From Agrypnia vestita (taxonomy: Eukaryota > Arthropoda > Insecta > Trichoptera > Phryganeidae), in the NCBI GenBank assembly GCA_016648135.1, contig JADDOH010000177.1:124001-188000 (forward strand): 64,000 bases of DNA, given 5' to 3'. This document shows, piece after piece, positions 57,075 to 64,000 of the stretch; the stretch's first letter is position 1, and each line of letters opens with the position of its first letter. The notes beneath the pieces are model-generated. The model did no database searches, was not told the origin of the DNA, and worked only from the letters and a program-made list of their open reading frames with translations. A program made the translations under genes and the position numbers.

Positions 57075-58627
57075 GAATATGATATGATAGTATTAATTTA
57101 TATTTCCATATACTCCCATACTTCTTTCCATTGTCCTAATCCTACATCCATTCCGCCTTTCCCAACCCTTATTAATATAAACATAATGAAACTATGAATT
57201 GTTATAATGTCACACTTTGTTAATATCTTTAATAATTATTATTATAAAGTGGAATGTTTATCACTGGCATAATATACTATTTTTTATCTCTTGTATGTTA
57301 ATTTAAGATTTGCTGTTAACTTTTCCTAAAATAAATAAATAAATGTATGTTTGTAGGACTGTTGATAAACCTCTTTCCATTTAAGAAAAACAATCGATTT
57401 AGTATGTGTAAGCTGTACGTGCGAAGCATTTTGTTTCGTGTTGATGTTTATACCCGTAAACGCCAATAAAACGAAACAATGTGCCACGTACACATATTTT
57501 CGCGGGTCTAGCTTTTCTTTTATCATTTTATTATGCAATTAAAAGTAGTAATATTATAATAAAAAAATAATAACATTAGAGAGTAATTATGAAATACAAT
57601 TATGAAATGTGTTGTAGATGAACAAGACAAGGGAAAGGTAATATAACTTCGCAAGTGCATAGTGCATGAGTTCCAAGGTCAACACCTTATATTTTATTTA
57701 TTTATTTATTTTTCTTGATCTAGATACATGTCGGTAGGAAAAGAAGCCACTCATCTTAGTATGAAGAACCTATGCCAAGGTAAGTAGCCTACAATATAGT
57801 GAGAACAAAATAATATAAATATAAAATATGGACAGTAAAACGGTAGATATTATCGAATACAAAATTAATAGTGAATGTAAAAATATTATATTTATTATCA
57901 TTCATATTGCCATTCCAACAGGGCTGCCGATTAACTTATTATTTCATCCAGTTGAAGATCGGCTTCTTTAGAAAACGAGCCTTAATATATCTTCTATTAT
58001 CTACAAAAGTTTGTATAAAATCTCTTTAATTAGGAAATAAATTTTCAAGTGTCGACAACAGAGCGCGATCACAACAAACTGTGAATTTAAATTCATCTCG
58101 CCTACGACATAAAACGTGATAGATTATAACAAACATTTGTTTTGTGTTTTTAGGCTCCTTTCTGAACCACTGTGTAAAAATAAAATAAGGGATGAAACCC
58201 ATAGGCTTTGCTGAATCCGCAGAGGATTTTCGGAAAGATAAAAGATTGCGTCGGCCTACAATGCGGATGTAAACGCACGACTGTGACAATGGGTCAAGTA
58301 TTATATAACCCATTAATGTAACAGTTTGTTACAAATAACAAAGCTTAGTTTAGAGCTTGTTACAAAGACAAATTGTTGCAAAAATTAATGCTTATTTTAG
58401 AACCATATTATATTTCGTTACTGAAATCAGTTAAATATCATTATGGTTTATATTTATACTGCCGGGGTTTTTTATGAATCAGAATTTTAAAGAAATTTTC
58501 ATATCTAAATATTTTAACAAATTCTTATTTAATTGTTCAAGTAAAAGTAATATAACTTTAGAAATTCATTATTCATTATTTTAGAATAATTGAATTAAAT
58601 TACTAATTAATTAAGGAAAATTATATA
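57075..58627. other. AT-rich DNA, no gene recognised
   Basis: It includes a short stretch at about 57646-57710 related to the repeat at 47378-47470. The minus-strand open frame at 58026-58313 has no recognisable motif. Confidence 0.35.
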
Positions 58628-59115
58628 AGTCTCACAATATCGGCCCTGAACTTTCACAATTCAAATCGGAAATATTTAAAAACTAAAACGCGTCGACTCT
58701 GCCGTGCTGCAAACGATGCGAAGGCGAGTGCGGCGCGGCGGGGTGTCCACATAAAACCACGTCACTGTCTCTTGGGTGCAGAGGAAAGGAGAAATTATTT
58801 TTTTAAAAGAAAATAAAATAAAATGAAACATGTAACAAAAAAACAATTGAAATAAGACGAAAATAAAATCAAATCATAAACAAAATCAAAATTAAACATA
58901 ATAAAATCAGAGAAAAAGGACTCACCATACACCCAGAGCCGTTAAATAGGCAATAGCCCTCATATCGGCACGACACTTTTGCCACCCATTTCGGCATTTT
59001 TAAAATGCTTAAGTGATTATGCTCACCGTCGCGCTGAAACTTATGGGAATGCGAGCGGGACGGGAAGGCGTCCACGCAAAACCTCTTCTATGTCTCTAAG
59101 ACGCAGGGACAATTA
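58628..59115 (-). repeat. Two R1-type 3'-end fragments in tandem
   Basis: Two related modules (about 58628-58925 and 58926-59115) each contain an atatcggc word, a GC-rich gcg block, ggcgtccac or gtgtccac, and a gtctctaagacgcaggga or gtctcttgggtgcagagg segment. They also resemble the 3' UTR of the R1 element at 50513-50680. No coding sequence is present. They are probably 5'-truncated insertions of R1-clade relatives, the second landing beside or in the first. Confidence 0.5.
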
Positions 59116-61166
59116 AAATTAAAATAAACATACAGAAGAAGAAAAAATATTCTTCGAACAGTTACAATTAAAATACTTAAAATCCATTAAGTAGGAATTA
59201 TAAGTTACATATAAACAAGATATGCTACACTTGAAGTACAAAATATGAACGCAAAAAGTTCAACAGTCCAAGTGACCAACAAAAGTGATATGAAACCGGA
59301 CTCAAAGTATTACAAAACGCAACACCCGATACCCGGGCGCACAATAACTATTCCATAAATTTTAGATGAAGGCGTGCCCTCGTATTTTTTGTCCGATCAT
59401 GGTACGCCATGCATGAGAAAACATTGCGGCATGTAAGTACTGAAATGGCTTTCCTGCCTTTTATATCGACGTGCACTTTACTAGCAGAGTGAAATATCAA
59501 CAATGTATTATAAAAAGCTATTCATGTTGGTGAGTGAGCAAGGTGAGCTATATTACAGTGTTACCAAGGATCCATAGACATATGTAACTACATGGTCTTT
59601 TCAACACTGCTGTAAGAAGATTATTTAATGGTCAAATTTACATTCTAGGTAGAAAAGGAAGAAATTATGTACAAATCCTAGTAAAAATTCAATCATTATG
59701 CAAGTAAACAAGATCTGAAAACAATAAATATTATTACTTAGAGTAAAATGGAATGGAAAAAATAATGGAAGAAATATATGTGAAATTAAATATTTATATA
59801 ACTGTCCATGCCGACAAACCTGTCAAAATTAGTTGTCATCGACATCAGGTCGACGCGAAAAATTTCAGTTTAATGGATAACGGGAAGTGAGTTAATTTTC
59901 ACTCCCAAGACATTTACACACACAAGTATGCACGTACGTATGTGTGGAAATATAAAAAATATAAAGAATGAACAATTTGTATTTAATAAAAGTATTACTC
60001 AAAAATAAAGAGTAGTAGCCAGCGACCACCATATGAAATATTTTCTGTAGATGTACACTACAGTAGGTAAGAAGGTTTGGATATTATGACATTTGAGGTA
60101 GGAGGATTTTGACAGATAACAGGTAGGTACCTAATACAGATATAAACAAATGTGTAAGTGAAATGAAGTACTGCTTTTCACTAAGGACCTCAAAATCTTT
60201 AAATCGTATACACAATAAATAACTGCCAAAAATGGTGTACTTAAAACGATCTCTATTTTAACATGCACTTTAATATCCTTCACTTAAAAACAGAACGCAA
60301 ACACAATTTTCTTACAACATCAGTCAAACTACACTCAAATCTCTACTTATTATTGAAGATCTAGAAAATATCTTCGACGGCTCTCTCAAATTTAACCAGC
60401 ATGAAGATGGTATTTAAAAACAAGCACCCGAGACTATCGCTTTTTGTTCTCAGAACAATGAAATAATTTAACGATACTTTGGTTCCAACTACCACTAATA
60501 AGTCCCAAGAAATTTATGAAAATTTTCATCACTAATCTAGTCACTCAATTTGGAAGCTCATGACAAAGTAAAACAAATACAAAGAAAGGTTATATATTTA
60601 ATTTTAGAAATCTCAGCAGAACAATTTATTATAATAACACAACTTATTAAACAATTTGTATACCAATTACAGAGATACACGGTTTAGCATAAAATACTAA
60701 AATCAAAGCAAACCAGAAAATTACATTTTTTCTTCTTAAATTTCCGACATATCAAGGTCTAAGCTATTGACTTGATACATAAGACACGATACTGCAAAAT
60801 TTTCTCCTAATGTGTATAGAAAAGAGAAGAAAAATTAGGAATCTAATGGTAGTACAAAATAATCAATAACAAACTAGACACCCATTCAATTCTAATATAA
60901 TGAGTCGGTACCGCAAGGAAGTATTATTCTTCGAATGTTTTTTGTATTTTTATTCATTAAAATACCTATTCTGTACATACAAAAACACTTCTCTACTGAG
61001 AACTCTTGTGAATTGAATCATTTACTTGAATAACTTTGTTTCTTAAAATAAATATATATTCCGTATTTTACAACACAAAACTCAAGTAATGGATGAGATA
61101 AAACCTGGGTTAAATTTCCGCTCAAATTCACAAAATAATTGGACCACACTAACTTGTTACTATACT
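59116..61166. other. AT-rich DNA, nothing recognised
   Basis: No gene, RNA or repeat boundary was recognised. Confidence 0.35.
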
Positions 61167-61268
61167 TTATAAATATTGGTGAAAGAATTTTTGAAATCGG
61201 AGTAGTTTCGGAGATAACCTCCTACATCCAAACTTACAAACTTTACCTCTTTATATATTAGTATACAT
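61167..61268 (+). repeat. 3'-end fragment of the 12.5-kb retro-repeat
   Basis: aaatattggtgaaagaattt, gagtagtttcggagataacc and tttacctctttatatatta match 13462-13566. Only the last 100 bp is present, as expected for a 5'-truncated retroelement copy. Confidence 0.6.
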
Positions 61269-62087
61269 TAAGACTTGCCTCAATAATTCAAATATGCAAA
61301 TGGGAAATATATATTTTTGGGCAGATTTAAATAAATAAATAAATTTAATTTATTTTAGATTTTTGCTGTGTTTGAAGAAGGTGATTTAAATGTACCTAAA
61401 CTACTTAGGTAAACTATACTTTGTTCAATGCTCGTTTTTACATTAAAAAATGACGCATTTTTTTTCACCATTCGCACCAAAAGATCATCTTTGTGTGATT
61501 TCTCATTATTGTAGTACAAATAAAAGATTTTTTCATTTGCATTTGATAATTTTTTTTAAAATTACTCCAATTTTTTTCCTGTCTTCTTGTGTAATGCTCA
61601 ACATGCATCTTTCCACGTCTCTTTGCATTGAAACTTCGTAATTTAATCTCTTTTCATAAAAACATTAATTAATTTCTAGTATTTTGTGTTTTAAAAAAAT
61701 ATTAGGCCGAAGTCCGTTGTTACTCCGAAATATTTCGAGGTGGTTTAATAGCAACAAAAATAATTGTTTTCTCAACACTTTGATTAATCATTGAGATTAA
61801 TCTAAGGAGGCTGTGTTTCCGGATCCACCGTCTTTGTTCTGAGAGTAATAGAACTGCAGACTACGACTGTCGGTGACAGCTGACTAAACTCTGCGGCTGG
61901 TGGCGATGTATTGAAACTTGCACAAGATACATCTGCAGATAGATAATATCTTATTAAGATGATTTTTTATAAATTTAGACATTATGGGTCATTCCTGCGA
62001 AAATGACACCATAGGTGTAAAAAATAAATCAGCAGTTTTGTAATGAAATCCATGTCTGAAATACAGTTTTTAATAAATAATTAAGGA
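61269..62087. other. AT-rich DNA, nothing recognised
   Basis: The open frame at 61450-61641 is not recognisable. Confidence 0.35.
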
Positions 62088-62300
62088 TAAATTATAGAAG
62101 TCTTATAGAGACGAAGCAATTTTATACGAGTAAAATGGATGGAAGTCTCTTATACGATGGCTCAGGGCTTACAACATGTATGAGCTGGCTTTAGTGATCA
62201 CACTACACAATGCAACGTTCACCATTTCCATCGTAAGAACATCCACACATTATATTTTTGAAAACTTTGGTCTCTGCTAGAGACATCTGTTGATTTTTTT
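62088..62300 (+). repeat. Diverged relative of the 8-kb palindrome unit
   Basis: It contains tagaagtcttatagagacga, cagggcttacaacatgta, gctttagtgatcacactaca and aacgttcaccatttccatc, then agacatctgttgattttttt, the same order as the units at 8096 and 42143. Confidence 0.6.
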
Positions 62301-63203
62301 CTCAATAAGTTAGTATACACAACTTTCGTAACTAATTATGATACCTCTATATTTTAAAATTAAATTTTTATTATATTTTTTAAATTATATTTTTTAAAGT
62401 GGAGTTTTTTTTAGCAATATTCCTTTTAACGTATACATGATATTTTTAAAAATTATTACATATCTAGGTTATATTACATTACATATTAGAATACGCCTAA
62501 AAATCAGTATTTTCAATTTTTAGCTCTTATCTTATCTATTTTTATTTCATTAAAAAACAATACATGGATTAAGTAAAAATACGTGGGTTTGAAATTATTT
62601 TATGAAATCGGAGGAGGCAGTGAAGAATAATGCATAGGCGCCAGACCAAAAATGATTGACTAAAGAATCAAGGAAATTATTAAATATTATCGCGTAATGG
62701 GGTTAAATTTCAATTCAATTTATTTCATAAATAATATAGACATGACAAATTTACATTTCATTCGTGCATGTTATTACATTTAATAAATATACATGTATAA
62801 GAATTCTTACCAAAAACGTACAACGTAGATGATTTCTTCTTTCGCACTAACAAATTAGTGATCGGCTTATCAATGCGGGAACTTTATCAATATTCCAAAC
62901 CTCTAAGCAAAGCCCAGAATCGCAAAAGGTGGAGACGCAGAAGAAAGAAATAAGGCTCAGTCAAATGAATGAAAGGGAGACATACAATGTGTAATGACTC
63001 AGTTCGCGCTTTTTAGTCATTATTTGTCATACCTGTGATTTTCCTTTTTTTATAAATTACAATTTATTATTTTTGTTTCTTTACATACTTGACTTATGAT
63101 GTAATTAATGTTCAGTCTAAAAAATAATTGCACCATGTAACCTATGTACATCACGTAGTGTATTTCTTTATGCCAATATTGTCAGTAAGTTAGGTCGAAA
63201 AAA
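62301..63203. other. AT-rich DNA, nothing recognised
   Basis: Balanced composition at about 62860-62990 without a recognisable feature. Confidence 0.35.
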
Positions 63204-63332
63204 ATGGGTAACAGTTACTGCAATTACAGTAAGAAGAAAAGGAGCAGTCTGGTGTCCGCCACCGGATCGGGCGGACCTCTACCGCGCGTCAATAGACTTT
63301 CTTTGTTATTCTACTTGTATATTTTCACTTGA
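63204..63332 (+). CDS. Candidate first coding exon or micro-ORF with N-terminal lipidation signature
   Basis: The ATG lies in a favourable context (gaaaaaaatgg). The peptide of 42 residues starts MGNSYCNYSKKKRSSL and continues through a Gly/Ser/Pro-rich part (SGGPLPRVN). Gly2 with Cys6 fits the N-myristoylation pattern, Cys6 could be palmitoylated, and residues 10-13 (KKKR) form the basic patch that often helps such proteins bind membranes. The first 30 codons are GC-richer than the flanks, and composition changes to AT-rich, hydrophobic codons after about 63300, suggesting the true exon ends near there with a weak GT (cgcgcgtcaat). No gene identity is proposed. It could also be a chance ORF. 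Confidence 0.3.
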   Translation: MGNSYCNYSKKKRSSLVSATGSGGPLPRVNRLSLLFYLYIFT

Positions 63333-63472
63333 ACCCTGAGATTTTCCCGGTGAGAAATAAACATCCACACGTTATATCAATGCTTTTTAATTCCATAAAA
63401 ACCCACGAACGTATGCCCAAAGTCAATGCGTAATTTATATTTATTTCACAAATATTGTAGTTTTGCTCAGAT

Positions 63473-64000
63473 TTTTACTTTCTTGTTTTAACTTGTGGCG
63501 TCTGCTTGCTTTCCGGCTTGCCGTCGAAAAAACTTTTGATCGATTTTTAACCCTTTTCTCATAATACAATCGAGCTGAAACTTTGAAAGTAGACTGACTC
63601 GTGGCGACGATCAAGAAGATCTATAAAATTTTCGTTAAAAAAATTAATAATTATAGTATAATTTTGGATTTTTAGAAATTTTAATGGTTTTTTCAAATTG
63701 GAATCATTACAAAAGTTTGATTACTGGCAGCGGCGGCCCGATAACGTCGCGGAATTTTTTTCTAAAATTGAATTACTCCGTCGGTATACATAATAGGTAC
63801 TCCACTACGAATTTCGAAAATCTAAATTGACTGACAAATGTTTTTAGAATTTAATCTTCAAGGCATGAAGTGTCCTATCAAAGCTCAAAACATCTGACAT
63901 TTTAGAAATATATTAAATTACTGTAAGTTTAGAGTTATGTTATATGTTTTAATTCGTCTTTAATTGTTGTTATATTTTGCAAAGAAAGGGAGTATAATAA
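63473..64000 (+). repeat. TACTCCCTTT-ended dispersed repeat, copy D, running to the window edge
   Basis: It starts tttttactttcttgttttaa and ends gcaaagaaagggagtataat at the window edge. It matches the reverse complement of copy C along its whole length, including agatctataaaattttcgtt, gcggcggcccgataacgtcg and gtcggtatacataataggt. About 20-40 bp of the right end would lie outside. Confidence 0.7.

Noticed and set aside
58026..58313. 95-codon minus-strand ORF, and a possible plus-strand exon after a tttttag acceptor-like site.
   Set aside because: Neither strand gives a recognisable protein, and no partner exon is visible.

Overview
The window is AT-rich eukaryotic nuclear DNA made almost entirely of transposable elements and their debris. 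It is most likely from an insect, and probably a moth or butterfly. This rests on a cecropia-type mariner, an R1-clade non-LTR retrotransposon, tRNA-derived SINEs, piggyBac-like and hAT-like elements, and many short repeat families of the style common in Lepidoptera. The order is an inference: no host gene was found that would fix the species. I see no rRNA gene, no free-standing tRNA gene, no CRISPR array and no clear multi-exon host gene. The best host-gene candidate is a short ORF at 63204-63332 whose first residues look like a myristoylation and palmitoylation signal.

The densest region is 47.4-57.1 kb, a nest of insertions. The C-terminal end of an old LINE (47498-47712, minus) abuts a piggyBac-like element (47713-49754, TTAA on both sides). 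Its transposase is internally deleted and lacks the first catalytic Asp region. Immediately beside its right TTAA, a mariner (49761-56830, TA on both sides, near-identical terminal repeats) was inserted. That mariner was later split by a 5.8-kb R1-clade retrotransposon on the minus strand (about 50483-56257), with a repeated TGCCCCAA at the two junctions. The R1 element has a gag-like ORF1 with CCHC knuckles and an ORF2 with endonuclease, reverse transcriptase and a C-terminal Cys/His motif. Both ORFs are interrupted by stop codons and frameshifts. A (TA)n tract and a SINE follow the mariner.

Elsewhere, 0-6 kb holds hammerhead-ribozyme-like repeats (570-1062) and LINE/RTE C-terminal stubs. 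8.1-9.3 kb holds a composite palindromic insertion flanked by an exact 15-bp direct repeat. 12.5-24.3 kb holds an RTE-like repeat, several copies of a TACTCCCTTT-ended repeat, SINEs, MITEs, a dead mariner scrap and fold-back elements. 25.8-26.6 kb holds a non-autonomous hAT-like element with a near-perfect 8-bp target duplication. 30-41 kb holds further MITEs, a second hammerhead-like motif, tandem repeats and a GC-rich terminal-inverted-repeat element. 42-46 kb holds a relative of the 8-kb palindrome unit, a LINE stub and a Penelope-like GIY-YIG fragment. 57-64 kb holds R1 3'-end fragments, an RTE-like tail, another palindrome-family relative and a truncated TACTCCCTTT repeat.

Most remaining stretches are AT-rich with no recognisable content. 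A few GC-richer islands (22.1-22.4, 29.1-29.4, 41.6-42.1 kb) could be conserved non-coding DNA or isolated exons, but nothing in them could be named.
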